From assembly GCA_009760855.2 (NCBI GenBank), contig WPIO01000016.1, forward strand, positions 4,235,001 through 4,297,000: 62,000 nucleotides of DNA, read 5' to 3'. Positions 1-52,622 of the stretch are shown here, piece after piece. This DNA comes from Cristatella mucedo. Its lineage: Eukaryota > Bryozoa > Phylactolaemata > Cristatellidae. Numbering within the stretch: the first letter of the stretch is position 1; the number at the start of each line of letters is the position of its first letter. The translations under genes were made by a program, and so were the position numbers. The notes under the pieces are model-generated. The model did not search any database. It was given only the letters and a program-made list of their open reading frames with translations, and was not told the origin of the DNA.

Positions 1-403
1 CCTTGGTATGCTGTACAAATAAATTAAATTTTTAAGTAGTAATCGCTGAGCGGCTCGGTCCGGGCTACAGTTCAAGGCCGGTAACTACAGGAGTTCCGCA
101 TTGTCACAGCAGCCCATTCGACGGCTTCAGTGACCCTTTAAATGTCCTGGGAGACTATCTTGTTTGCTGCTCCATGCATTTGCAGCTAAAAGATAAATTC
201 AATTTTGAATCATTTAAGAACAAGCATAAGCTTCTATTGTGTGCTCTCTGGCTAATGGCTATAGACTGAGATCCAGAAATAGGTTATTTGCGTATGCTTA
301 AGGAAGTTAAGTACGGGCATCTAGCCGCACTTGGTCAAAGTATGGAAAGCAATCAGCCGTCATGGCGGCTTGCTCTTAAAAAAGGCAACTCGTTGTGGAG
401 TGC

Positions 404-1190
404 TCAGGACCGCTGAGTGTTCATGTGGTACTGCTCAGGCGCATCGACCGTAAGAGCCCTGGGCGCATTATCAACGGGATGGACGAGTGGAACGGCTTCA
501 GCTTTCAGCTCCTGCGATTGCTTCATAGGTTGACCGCTGGAAGAAAGGATGAAACGCCCGCCTGCTGTCCTCAGGAGACCATTGGATGGCTTGCAAGCTA
601 GTGGGGGGGGCGAGAGCCGGGCAGACTGGACCAAGCGCTTTGGTGAAGTGAAGTGAGGGAAGCTGCGACAAGACATCCGCAAGACTGTGCCGAGCCATAT
701 GGCCATCGAACAGACCTAGGCACCAGGAAAGCCCGGATGGCTTCTCGTCGTCATGGCATGCAACTGACCTCGTACCGACCTCGGACAAAGTGACCGTGAA
801 ATGCACGCTTGAAAAGCACATTTCTCGGGGGTCAATGCGATGCCCTGTCGTGTGCGGAGAGGCTCTAAAAGGCGAATTCAGGTCGATCTTTCAGATTCAG
901 AAACGCTACCACTTAAAACGTCGCCAAAGTTCGAGGAGGAAAAACTGAAACCGCTGGAGCGTCTGGGCAGCATTACAGAGGCCATAGGGCATGTATGCGT
1001 ATTTTAAAAGATTCAAAGTCACGATGACTATTGTTGAGTCGGCTGGAGCCTTGAGAAATTGGCGGCTCAAGCGGACCAGGTCTATCTGTGAAATGACGCA
1101 CTTTCCAGCTAGCATCATCGCGATGTCCTGTTTGTTTGGGAAGAGGTAGCAGTTGGTACGCCAATGTCATTATGGAGGAATGTCAAGAAT
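404..1190 (-). pseudogene. Ty3/gypsy retrotransposon pol relic (RT to RNase H)
   Basis: Read on the minus strand, 906-1118 gives a reverse-transcriptase stretch with AGKCVISQIDLVR, then YMPYGLCNAAQTLQRF. These match the fingers/palm region of Ty3/gypsy RT (family pattern: ..GLxNAxxTFQR..). Just upstream in another frame is a YQLLPLPKQ piece like the usual YPLP motif, so at least one frameshift splits it. Further downstream (404-820) two frames hold IQWSPEDSRRAF and PRALTVDAPEQ, which resemble the tether W-x-x-xxxAF and the start of RNase H (LxxDAS). No LTRs, gag or integrase were recognised. It is a broken fragment and the only LTR-element trace in the window. The assignment rests on visible motifs, not on a search. 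Confidence 0.7.
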
Positions 1191-1429
1191 ATACTTTTAA
1201 AATTCGTCGGACAATTGAATATTTGACTCGAGTACATTTTGAAAGACAAATATGTTATATATTTGATGGGAAGTTCTGATCACTTCCGCCTAAAAAGAAA
1301 AAACTGGCTATAGAAACCGCGATGTAAACCGGAAGGCGCTCGTCTACAGATAAAACAGTTACCAATACCTGAATCATATGCGACTTGTATCCCAACTGGC
1401 CTAACCTCGTCAGATCGAGATAAATGCGG

Positions 1430-1655
1430 GAAGCTTGTTGAGGTTCATGCAGCCACTAACAATATTTGCATACTGACCCTGTGCATGTAACCTCTAATCG
1501 TGTTGTGCTTGTTGTCTTTGAGCATACTGCTAATAATCAATCGATCATGCTTCCCCTGCAACAAATGCAGATTGCCTAGAAAGGGGTCGAGTTCTCTGAG
1601 GGCGCTATACGAACGTTTTATTATTTTAACAATTATTATTATTAAATAAATCATT
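1430..1655 (+). mobile_element. LINE A 3' end
   Basis: This is a short 5'-truncated copy of the CR1/L2-like LINE (LINE A). It holds the end of the 3' UTR, with the repeated GCATGCTGACCCTGTGCATG-type stretch, followed by the terminal hairpin (gcctagaaagg..ctctgagggcgc) and an ATT-rich tail. Confidence 0.75.
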
Positions 1656-2321
1656 TAACCAATCTAATGGATACCGAGGGGTGATCAATGTTTTTTCTTT
1701 TTAGAAAGCTCTTCGCTTACGCTATTTAAGCGTTTACCATAGCAGGCTCGTAAGTCCTTGCCGTCAGCGATTACCTGCTACAACTCGCTGACTCGCAAAG
1801 AAAAGCTCGGAGAAAGGAGCGAAGTGAATTGCTTTTAATAAAATTGAGTATGTGAACGTTCAAGGGCCGTTTGCATTCAAAAGTACGAATAATCTTATAA
1901 GCATAAGAAGCATCTCTTAGGCGAAATAAATGTCGGAGCAAAAGGTAGTGCTGTTCCTACAAGTCACTTTTACGCGAGAAATCGACTCATTGTGATTATT
2001 CCATCGACCCCTCGACTGGTGAGTTGGTGTCACTGTTTTCTTGAACGTGAGCCGGCCTCGTTAGATCTTCGGCCTTCGGCCTCAGTGTGTAGACGAGTGC
2101 GTGTACATTGTATTTCGCCTGAAAATAGTAAGCGATCCAAAATGGCTTCATCTCAAACGCTGCACAATGGGCACTGGCGATCTTGCAATGAAAATGAAGG
2201 ACAAATATAATGCATTCCATGTTAGCATGCACAAATTCTTCTTCGTGCTAAGAATACGGATACTGACGGAGGTGCCCACGTTTATTAGGTGAGTAATCTA
2301 GCCTTGCATCTCAAACATTGG

Positions 2322-2880
2322 ACGATAATAATAATATTAATAGTAATAATAATAATGCACTTGATAAAGCGCCCTCAGAGAACCTAATCTCTTTCTAGGC
2401 GCTTTACATTTGCTTCAAAGTTAAATGCAATTGAATGGTAAGTAAGATCATGCTTGAAAAACAAACAAAATGAATAATATGGTTAGGGGTGACATGTACA
2501 TGGTCAGCATGCAAATGTGGTTAGTGGCAGCATGCACAGTGTCAGCACGCATAAGCACATCAAGGACGAATCACAGGGACCCACTAAATGCTGTCCTAAA
2601 TAGGTGTGTTTTTAAGGTCTTTAGGTTTTTAAGGTTTGTAAGTCCTTGTAAATGTGGTCAGGTCAGGGGATGTTCTGACGCAGGTCGGGAGTGAGTTCCA
2701 GGCTTTGGGAGCATACGAACTAAATGCACGGTGTCCAAAGGACTCGAGGTATGTACGAGATATTTGTAGACTGTTGGATACCTAAAATCGGGTGGTACGA
2801 CGCTTGGCCTGATGGGGTAATACGATAAACGAAGAGACCATTGCCTCTTATAAAGGCTCAGAGTTAACTGATGCAACAGC
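2322..2880 (-). mobile_element. LINE A 3' half copy
   Basis: The copy begins on the plus strand with an AAT-repeat tail and the inverted LINE A hairpin, then the 3' UTR. Next comes the C-terminal coding part, with frameshifted minus-strand pieces such as PKPGTHSRPASEHPLT, the degenerate form of the usual AWNSLPTCIRTSPDLT. It is broken by stops. Confidence 0.75.
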
Positions 2881-2929
2881 CAAACTCATTTAGCAGCCTC
2901 AGCGGCCATTACTATCGCTAGTCGCCACG

Positions 2930-3038
2930 GACGATGAAAGATCTCTCGGGGCGGGCAGCTAACCCACGACCTGCGCCGTAAAAATCGAACACCTAATCCC
3001 TGAGCTGAGACCCAGCGGTCTCAGCTCAGGGATTAGGT
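2930..3038 (-). mobile_element. tRNA-like SINE head with inverted duplicate
   Basis: On the minus strand, 3012 down to about 2940 resembles a tRNA-derived SINE head: GGTCTCAGCTCAGGGATTAG followed about 40 bases later by CAGGTCGTGGGTTAGCTGC, a weak B-box. The first 22 bases of this head are repeated in opposite orientation directly beside it (3017-3038), with four bases between. No LINE-like tail follows. This could be a fold-back insertion product of SINE 2 or of an unrelated SINE. Confidence 0.45.
2991..3038. repeat. Perfect 22-bp inverted repeat with 4-nt loop
   Basis: The left arm 2991-3012 (acctaatccctgagctgaga plus cc) is the exact reverse complement of 3017-3038. The loop is cagc. This is far longer than expected by chance and would make a stable hairpin in DNA or RNA. 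Confidence 0.95.
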
Positions 3039-3039
3039 C

Positions 3040-4245
3040 AAAGTCACAGAGACTATGTGGGTGTTACCCAGGAGAGTGTTTCTATTGTACACTCGCAGCC
3101 AAGGCGGCTTTTTGAATGCATTCGGTAGCCAACAGACTTCATATCACGCAATAAAGAGAAAGTGAGAAGTATAGCTGAGTCTGGAGAAAAGTAGGAGTAG
3201 CGAGTAGCATGGAAATAGAAGTTCAGGACAGCTGAAAAGAATGTGCCATAGTCGGCAGCAGGAGAGTAGTTGTTGCATAAAAATTGCGGAAGTGAGTTCT
3301 ACAGTCTGGGACCTGCAGAGAGAAAAAGCGTCCTTTAAAAGACCAGCTGATACAGAAACTGTTCCTAATTATTTAGGTTGCTCTCAATTATATTATTGGG
3401 AATAATATATTCCAAATAAAAACATGGCCAGTGGAAGGAAAGACTTTCATCATAGCAACAGCTGATCTGAATATATGTGCAGCTGTAAAAGCAGAAGCAG
3501 ATTCGTCACTTCTCCTGTGCAATGTATGAACAGCTGTGAGCGGTATTCTCCACCACAAGCAGCGAGCATGGGAAAGGTCAGTGCGGCAAGGTCAGTGCGG
3601 CAAGGACTGTGTGGCAAGGTCAGTGCGGCAAGGACTGTGTGGCAAGGTCAGTGCGTTAGGTAGTAAGCGAGCACCTCGCCGATCGGGTAATTCTAGCGGT
3701 TATAAATGGCGGAACATCAAAAAGTGAACTCGTAAGACGAGCGCAATAATAATAAATTATATAAAATAATTAATATTATTGATAAATTTAAATATGTTAG
3801 ATAATAAAGGTATGTAAATATAAATAATATAAATGAAATATAGCTAAGGCTTCTGCCGCCAACGGTCTTTAAGCTGAGGAATGGAACAGCAAATGTATTG
3901 TCCTTACAATACCGTAGGGCACTAGGAGGCTGAAACTAGTCCAGCGGTTCAGCTAGGTATGGAGGAGCCAAGCCGCGGCGGGCCTTGTGGTTCAGCATAA
4001 GAACTTTGCTCTGCATCTGTTGATCAAACGGCAGCCTCCCTAGCTGTTTTAGCAAAGGAGACATGTGGTCAAACCTGCGACTTGAAAACTAGCCTTGCAG
4101 CCATATTCATAGCCAGCCGCAGTGGCCTAGTTACTAGCTTGGTAGCCCAGCTAAATAGGAATTACAAAAATCAAGCAGAGATAGAACTAAGGAGCTAATT
4201 AAATTTTTCGCAAGCAACTGTTTAAGACAGCTCCTAATCTTATAA
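3040..4245 (-). mobile_element. LINE B copy, interrupted
   Basis: This copy belongs to the second LINE family (LINE B). 3040-3345 holds its 3' UTR (agactatgtgggtgttac.., ..gtcggcagcaggagagtag). 3845-4245 holds the RT C-terminal region in reverse (tctgccgccaacggtcttta.., ..ccttgcagccatattcata), corresponding to the NMAARLVFK..DRSFSSAGPRLWNSLP-type protein seen better at 25.7-26.1 kb. About 500 bp of other DNA (3345-3840), including a 14-bp minisatellite, separates the halves. It does not code intact protein. Confidence 0.75.
3570..3660. repeat. 14-bp minisatellite, about 6 units
   Basis: Two variants of a 14-bp unit, ggcaaggtcagtgc and ggcaaggactgtgt, alternate head to tail. The array lies inside the insert that splits the LINE B copy. 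Confidence 0.9.
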
Positions 4246-5700
4246 ACATAAGAAAATCATTGATTTTCACTTCCACAAATTGAAGCTAAATGCTATTGCT
4301 AGATCTGCTTTCATTTTTTCCACTTTTTCCCAGTCACTCTTGACGCGCTGCAATCTGATAACTGCGTGACGTGAAAGACAATTTCAGGCGGAACAAGCAA
4401 GAACTGTAAACAACTGGCTACCTTAATTTTTCAGTTTAAATCTCTGAAATAATCGCAATTCTTCAAGCATAATTAGTTTCAACTGAAGAAAGTATATGCA
4501 TAATTCGAGCAGGATTAAACGCTGTTTTAACTTTCATAAGCAGTTAGAGGATCTGACGAAAAGAGCTGCCGAAAGTGTACCTAATTCAGAGAGGTGAACC
4601 AGAGTTAAGATAAAGCGCGAACAGATTTGGCTAAATTACTTCAAAATAAATAATGCAAAATCCTAAATGGAGGCAGTGCGAGTAAGGGAGAACAAGATGC
4701 TATCTAGCATATGCGACTTTCAAAACAGAGATACTAAGGAACTGCGTTTTGCGTTCTTTGCAACCGTTTCACTAAATAATTATATAATACCTTCAAAGAG
4801 AGATATTTGTAAGCTACAGATGTGAAATCATGAATGCGCTGAAAGATTTCGTAACAAATATCCATATCTAACTACACGTTAACTATTGCAATGTCATTTG
4901 ACTGGAAGCAGTAACCTGCCTGTTTGAAGTCATTCTGACAAATTTTGTCTTAGAACGAAAGCTTAGATTTCAAGCAGACGTTACAGACAGTTTTAGAGTC
5001 AGGGGTGAATTTTGGGAAGGTATAATGACCTTCATCACGGGCCTTCCTAAAACTAAATCTATAAATTCTACATCACGTCACCAACGATGAATAACGTTAT
5101 GTATTTTCAGTCGACGAGCAACCACCATACGTGAGTCTAATAAAACTATACGCTCCGTGCTGTAATAAAATAATAAAACTATAGCTTTCATTACTCGCTC
5201 GCGATAGCCGCTACAATAAACAACGTGGCTCAGGCTATGTCTTGAGGGGAATTATCGATTGAAAAAGTTTGAGCAAGAGATTATCTGTCCGCTTGGAAGT
5301 TATTAGTTTGAGAAAACTACTTAGCTGACCTTGTAGTCGTTAAATTAAAAAAGGAGGCTGTCATCCAAGCGCGGTAGCGTCAGCAATGTTAGCTACCAGC
5401 TGGAACAAGCAGCGGCAGTGAAGGAATATCAGAGGTGGGATTTGCGAATATAGGATCAAAGCACATAGGAACGTATCAAAGCTGCAGACTGCCGTTGGTG
5501 AGGTGGCAATTGGATAAAATTTGGGCTTTGCCGGGACGTCAGCAGGAACATTTCATAAACTTATAAAAAAAATATCTAACGGTACCGCTTACAGCTCTCG
5601 GTTTGCCCGACCGCCTAAGGTCAGCAGCAGCACTTAAATATGATATGGCATTGATATAGATGCCTATCTCGCGAAGCTTTTTTTGCAAGGAGTGGCACTC
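4246..5700. other. No recognised gene
   Basis: AT-rich DNA with no convincing coding exon or repeat that I can name on either strand. A short plus-strand stretch flanked by an AG and GTGAGT near 5128-5147 is only 20 nt and was not accepted. Confidence 0.5.
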
Positions 5701-5709
5701 TGGGGCTCA

Positions 5710-5892
5710 GTGCCTCTACTCAAATAAATTTCAATACTACAAATAGTATTATATTATGTATAGATATCTATTTATAGATATTTATAAATACTATATATGG
5801 TATTATAATAAATATAAAATACTGAGCCACATTATACTATTATACTATATAGTCTCATATACTATTATACTCTGTGGTTCAGTATTTTCATC
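5710..5892. repeat. AT-rich block with an imperfect palindrome
   Basis: TATA/ATTATA-rich DNA. The left arm near 5817-5832 (aaaatactgagccaca) reappears inverted near 5873-5888 (tgtggttcagtatttt) with one mismatch, and the AT-rich centre also partly pairs. This could be a MITE-like or fold-back remnant. No target duplication was identified. Confidence 0.55.
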
Positions 5893-6041
5893 TGAGCCGC
5901 AGCTTCACCGCTGCTAAAGAGTAGAGTTGTTTCATTTTTATCCGAAGCGATCAATTTTTATGCCACCGAAGAAAATTTGATTGAGTGATTTCTTAGTTCA
6001 GCCAGAAATGAATAAAAAATGCCGTCTCGAAAAACGCTTAC

Positions 6042-47472
<41,431 letters not shown>

Positions 47473-47999
47473 GTCACCGGTCTCGTTTTATATCGACTGA
47501 CCTTTATTGAGACCGCTTTTTTTGCCAGACGCTCAACAATTCAGAGTCCATAGCCTCCGATGTAAAAATACTCTAGCTATGATCTTAAGTTAAAATTCTC
47601 AACTCGTAAAACTATGCTCTCATGCAGAATCCAATTCAACTGCGCATATGAAAGTGCGTATTCAGCAGTTGCGCTTCGGATGCAAATTCTATTGCCGAGC
47701 TCACATGTTTATCAAAGCTTCCATGCTCATTCGATAAATTTGCTGTGCACACGAGAGCCAAAAGCACAAAGAATTATTTCACATGAATCTATATGAATAT
47801 GAACAGTTCCTGATAAGAATATGAATCATGTATATGCTCTGCCATCAGCTCTAGCGAGCCAGCCTCATTGTTATTGTTGGACAATGCCTCGGTTCATAAA
47901 CTCCCAGAGCTGTAACTTGCGACCACCTGACGATACGATCCAAACCTAACGATATTTAAAACAAAGCTAAAGCTTAAGGCCCATCTACTACTCATTGAA

Positions 48000-48228
48000 C
48001 CTGCAACGTCAGTGTGAATTGGGTCTTCGTGATTCGTCCTTCGTGTGCATGTACTACTTTATATTACTACATACTACTTTATATTACTACTTTCACTGTG
48101 CCTGCTGCTTCCGGATATTACCACCAATCATTTTATAATTCTTTCCGTACATCATCTGTAAAGTTCCTAGAAAGAAATTTAGTTCTCTGAATGCGCTATA
48201 CAAACGTATTATTATTGTTACTATTATG
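48000..48228 (+). mobile_element. LINE A-like 3' end (variant subfamily)
   Basis: Changed 3' UTR and hairpin (ttcctagaaagaaatttagttctctgaatgcgc), ending in ATT repeats. Confidence 0.65.
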
Positions 48229-48377
48229 CTTAGAATTGTCTTGCTTATGCTGAATTGGCAATGCCAATACTATTCATTGGCTGAAAAGTTAATACGAATA
48301 GGGCTATAGCGATCCGAAAGTTTAGAAATATATATTGCCTTGTCAGTCGAAATGCATCAAGAAGGCGAGCCTATTTC

Positions 48378-48399
48378 CTCTCTCTCTCTCTCTCTCTTT

Positions 48400-48452
<53 letters not shown>
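48378..48452. repeat. (CT)n(TG)n microsatellite
   Basis: About 18 bp CT then about 50 bp TG. Confidence 0.97.
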
Positions 48453-48455
<3 letters not shown>

Positions 48456-48459
48456 GCCT

Positions 48460-49560
48460 TGTAATGCTCAAACCTGCTCAAGAGTGCAGCCGATTTCCTT
48501 ACAAGCTGTTGCATGATGCTTCGGCTTCCTGTTTGAGTATCGCACAAAAAACACATCATCTCGCATAGAAATGTATGAAGGAGACTTTTCCACAGCACTG
48601 CAGCCTTGTAGCACTACGGTCTAGCAGCAGTCCGATAGTGTGGGTGCCCCTTTAGGCTGTGCAATATTGCCTCTCCCGCGTGCGTTTCTGTAGAAGCGAT
48701 GATGCGAAATTCGGTACCGGAAGTAGTTCTCTGTATTGCGGCTGCCTAAATTGAGTCATCCGACACGACATCGTCATTCATTTTTATCCTGCTTGAACCT
48801 TCAAATTTAGAGTAACGCCAAAGCGCCTCGGGTAAAATGCACAACTGACATACGAGTAATCTGCACACTGTTCCGCCTCGGATATAATAAACACAAACAG
48901 GGCTAGTCACGTTACAACGATACTCTAAAGGAGCTCTCAGCAAGTCAGCAAATCAGCTGCAACCTGCTGCGCCATTCAGAAAGCTCGCCGCACTTGCCTA
49001 TCAAACCCTGTCGGCTCGTCTGTCGTGATGATTCCGAAACGTTGTTTGCTTTCAGCACTCAGCGCGTCCGTAGGGTCGTCGATATAACGAATAAGTATGT
49101 CCTAGCAAAGAAAACGTATGCCTATTATACATGATGGCTCTCTTTAATGAATATCGTTCACGAGCATCCAGTAGGTCAGAGCCGCAAGTGGGAAGACCAA
49201 TTCAGCAAGTAAAAAGAGCGATGCAGAACTACCTCGCTTGCCAAGTGCCCCGAGAGTGCTCCTGTAGAGAATGCATCGCTTTTACGCCAGAGTTGCGGCG
49301 TGTTAGTTAGTGAGTATTAGCAAACCGCACACAGTAACCTGATGAGCATTTTATATTGGAGCTTCTTGTAGAGCCAATCTCTGGCGGATTTGTGGGCTTC
49401 TCTGCAGAAGCAGCTCTGGTTTTGACGTGCTTACAAAGAGCTTTCTGAGCAATGACTGCAAATCAGGGTAGAGCCTGTTGGCTCAAGTTTGTTGATGATT
49501 ATTAAAACATAGTCTCGTTATGACTACTTATTTAGCCACCTCAGTAGAAAGATAGAGACA
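48460..49560. other. No recognised feature
   Basis: Neither strand shows an exon or a repeat I can name. Confidence 0.4.
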
Positions 49561-49565
49561 GAGAG

Positions 49566-49986
49566 ATGAGTTCCGATCAGGCCAAATGGCAGGTAGAGGA
49601 GCGTGTATCCGCTTTGCCTAAGAGGAGGGGAAAAGTGTCCTTTGTCTGCCTCAACAAGACGGATGTGAGTTCGGACTCATCTGATCTCGAGAGACTCAAA
49701 GCCTCAAAGCTAGTAAACGATTTGGTAGCCATGTTTACTACAGGCCTTCACGCTGGTTCTCTTGGGTCTTTCACCAGCCTTTGCAGGCCATGTACCCCCA
49801 GTCAGTTTCGTGCACTCCACGGCAACCTATGACTAGATACAACTAGCAAACTGTTGACTGGATTTGTTGAGGTCCTTCCTCAGGGAGAGGTGCTCAAATG
49901 CAGCCGTAAATCGCCATCCTCAAAGCCCTCGTGGTTTGATCTGAGGCCCCCTTTTCCCTTTAACAATACTCTATACACAGCCGTGT
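49566..49986 (+). pseudogene. Unrecognised coding-like frame cut by Tc1
   Basis: Plus-strand ATG frame of 88 codons (SSDQAKWQVEERVSALPKRR, KVSFVCLNKTDVSSDSSDLE, RLKASKLVNDLVAMF). After a stop and a frame change, coding-like sequence continues (LTGFVEVLPQGEVLK, 49854-49985) until the Tc1 terminal repeat at 49988. The charged, varied composition looks coding. No family is recognised; it could be an older transposon or a pseudogene into which Tc1 jumped. Confidence 0.35.
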
Positions 49987-49987
49987 A

Positions 49988-51544
49988 CAGTGCCGGCCCA
50001 AAAAATGTTCACACCAACAAGGAGTTCCGGCCGTCGCTTACTTTTTGAGTTCCCCTCAGCGCGCTCCCTATAAACCAGACAAAAATTGTAATTGAATACT
50101 AGTAATATGTGTTTTCAATCAAATGATATGCAATAGAGTTCATAAGCTGCTTCACCCTCTACCGTATAGTTGTCGTTTTAATGAAGTGATGAGGAAAATC
50201 ACCTGTACCGGGGTCCGTTGGAGCTATCGGGCTATTTGAGTTATCTTTTCACCCCAAAATTAGGGTTGCGTGTACTGGTAAACATGAACAACCCGCACAG
50301 GAATGTCCGGCTGGAATTGCAAGCTTTCTGGGTACCACATGGCTAAGCCATTTTTGCTTTAGAGGCTCTGAGCGGTAAGCAACGCTCTATCGAAGATGGC
50401 CGGGTTTTCCAAGCTCTCGGGGTGCCGGAAGGGTACCCTTCTCTCATTGAAAAACGAGGAGCGATTGCGAGAAATATTGGTATGACATAAGCAGCAGTGT
50501 GGTACGATTTGAAGAAGCTATAACAGACCGGAACGATGAATCACCGGATCGGCAGCAGTAGGCGTCGCTGAACGATGAGAGGCGAGGACCGGAAGTTGGG
50601 GTGGCGGCAATGCGCAGCAAGCTCACCAGTACATTGAAAATTAAGAACGACCTGGAGCTCTCAGAGATTAATGTCAGCGAGCGAACGATCAGGAAGAGGC
50701 TCAACGAGCAAGGTATGTGGTCTAGAGCTGCTAAGAGGAGGCCGCTGCTGAATAATAATAATAAATTGAACGAAGCGCCCTCAGACTTCTATTTCTAGGC
50801 ACTTACGCACATTACGCACATTACGCACGGGCGTCAGAGGCCTGCTTGTGCTTGTAAATACCGGCGCTGAACCGCAGCTGAGTGGAGCGAATTTTTTTGG
50901 ACTGACGAATCTAAGTTCACCCTCTTCGCTATTTCACAGGACACTCAAAGTTGAGACTAAAAGTTGAGACTAAAGGAGGATGCAATCCAAATGCCTGTCT
51001 CCAAAGAAGAATAAATGCGGCGGCGGTGGGGGTGTGGTAATGGTTTGAGTTTGCTTTAGTGCAGCTGGTGTAGAACCTTGCACCGGGTGCAGGCGAAGAT
51101 GAATGCAGAATGCTACTTGGACATTGCTGGGAATGTTAGTATTTCATCAGCTCAGAGCATACACGGTTTGGACTCAATTTGGTAACAGGACAATGAACCG
51201 AAGCATACCGCAGGCATAGTAAAAGACTTATTTGGCAATTCCCTACACGTCAAGGCTGGGATCACTTCCGGATTTTGGAATGGCCCAGTCAAGAGTCCAG
51301 ATTTTAAGCCTATTGAACATTTGTGGCAGGATTTGAAGCGTAAAATATGCGAACAGGTCATCCTTCCACAAAATTGTAATGATTATTTTGACTGTATTAC
51401 AATTTGTTGTGCACAAAATTGGTTTAACTACGGCACTATGACATGCTTAAGTATATTTCAACAGTGTTGGCTTTAGCGATTTGTCTTGTTCTACCTAACT
51501 AACTTGCTGAAAAGCAGGGTGCGAAGGTTGTTTGGGCCGGCACC

Positions 51545-51545
<1 letters not shown>
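49988..51545 (+). mobile_element. Tc1/mariner-type transposon, both ends present
   Basis: Terminal inverted repeats cagtgccggcccaaaaaatg (49988) and, reversed at the right end, tggtgccggcccaaacaacc (51545), each next to a TA. Inside on the plus strand, with stops and frameshifts, are a helix-turn-helix region (ELSEINVSERTIRKRLNEQG), FFWTDESKFTLF (first Asp), DNEPKHTAGIVKDLF (second Asp) and KSPDFKPIEHLWQDLKRK (third, Glu). The spacing between the second Asp and the Glu is 41 residues instead of the usual 34, through an apparent insertion. A 60-bp LINE A tail lies between the HTH and first Asp regions. It is inactive. Confidence 0.92.
50750..50815 (-). mobile_element. LINE A tail nested in Tc1
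   Basis: aataataataataaattgaa, then gcgccctcagacttctatttctaggc, the inverted LINE A terminal hairpin, followed by three copies of ttacgcacat-like sequence. Confidence 0.75.
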
Positions 51546-51548
<3 letters not shown>

Positions 51549-51631
<83 letters not shown>

Positions 51632-51790
51632 TGTGTGTGTGCTTGTGTGTGTGCTTGTGTGTGTGCTTGTGTGTGTGCTTGTGTGTGTGCTTGTGTGTGT
51701 ATGTGTGTGTGTGCTTGTGTGTGTATTTGTGTGTGTGAAGAGAGAGAGAGAGACAGAGAGAGAGAAAGAGAGAGAGAGAAAGAGATAGAC
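51549..51790. repeat. Compound (TA)(TG)(TGTGTGTGTGCT)(AG) microsatellite
   Basis: Starts at the Tc1 right-end TA. TG repeats of about 75 bp, then 12-bp TGTGTGTGCTTG-type units, then AG repeats with interruptions. Frames across it are artefacts. Confidence 0.97.
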
Positions 51791-51879
51791 TACAGCTAAA
51801 AAAAAAGTATTTATTTATTTATATCTAGCACACGTCATCGCCGAGCACAATCGTGTTTTTCATTCCTACACCATATCTC

Positions 51880-52475
51880 ATTCAGCTCTACTTCAGATCC
51901 TTCCCAGCTTCCCTTCTCTGCAACCTATTTACTTACCTCCGTTTTTGCATCCGCATCGACAGCATTTGCACTTGGACGGCAATTAGCTACTAGAAGCTTA
52001 GCGCCGATAAGACCAAATTTATAGTAACTGGAAAGCCCAGTGTTACTATTGCAAAACTATCCTGAAGATTTGGCTATCGAACTTTACCTGAGTGACGCTT
52101 TCCACTTTATCGGAATGCGTTGCTACACTACAACTTGCCATATGGATTTACGCATTTGGTCTTCTAATATACTTCATCATGCTTTTATGATAATGATAAT
52201 TTGGTGCTTTTGGTTGCTTGCCTTAGCGTGATCCATTTATTTTAATTAAATATCTGCTATCTCTTCTCTTGAACCGTGCTGAAAAAGCATCTGAATTGAG
52301 GTCCAGTTCTCTCTTAATGCTAAGCAAATTATCCATCAACATTATAGTTACTATTATCGTTATTATTATCGATTCGATTGTCAAGTCGGACTTCTTGCAG
52401 GTGAGTATCATCGCCAAAGTTCGGGCCTGCTCAGGCAAGAATACGACAGCTGAACTAGCTGAGGCATTTTTGTGA
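51880..52475 (+). mobile_element. Old LINE relic (RT thumb region)
   Basis: Frame pieces LSADKTKFIVTGKPSVTIAK (about 51990-52055) and SIIAKVRACSGKNTTAELAE (about 52400-52470) correspond to LNEDKTNLLVMGKPSVIQKL and HNIAKIRACLDRDTTSKLVH of LINE A. In between is a tail-like stretch (ttgaggtccagttctctctt, ATT runs). A diverged relative of LINE A. Confidence 0.65.
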
Positions 52476-52554
52476 CCCCCCCCCCCCGTCCCCTTCTATA
52501 TTCCCGAAAGTCGCCTCGTATATTCGGGACCCTTACCTGCGCCCAGATCGGCTG

Positions 52555-52622
52555 CAGCTGAAGCAAGCTCGGAGCAGCTCTGTTCTGTTCAGAGCAGCTC
52601 GGAGCAGCTCGGAGCAGCTCGT
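52555..52622. repeat. ggagcagctc short tandem repeat
   Basis: The 10-bp unit ggagcagctc is repeated about five times with variants. C-runs flank it at 52478 and 52685. Confidence 0.9.

Noticed and set aside
51486-51799. Cys/Val repeat proteins of 68-100 codons
   Set aside because: Translation of a TG microsatellite; similar artefacts at 39.0-39.4 and 48.3-48.6 kb.
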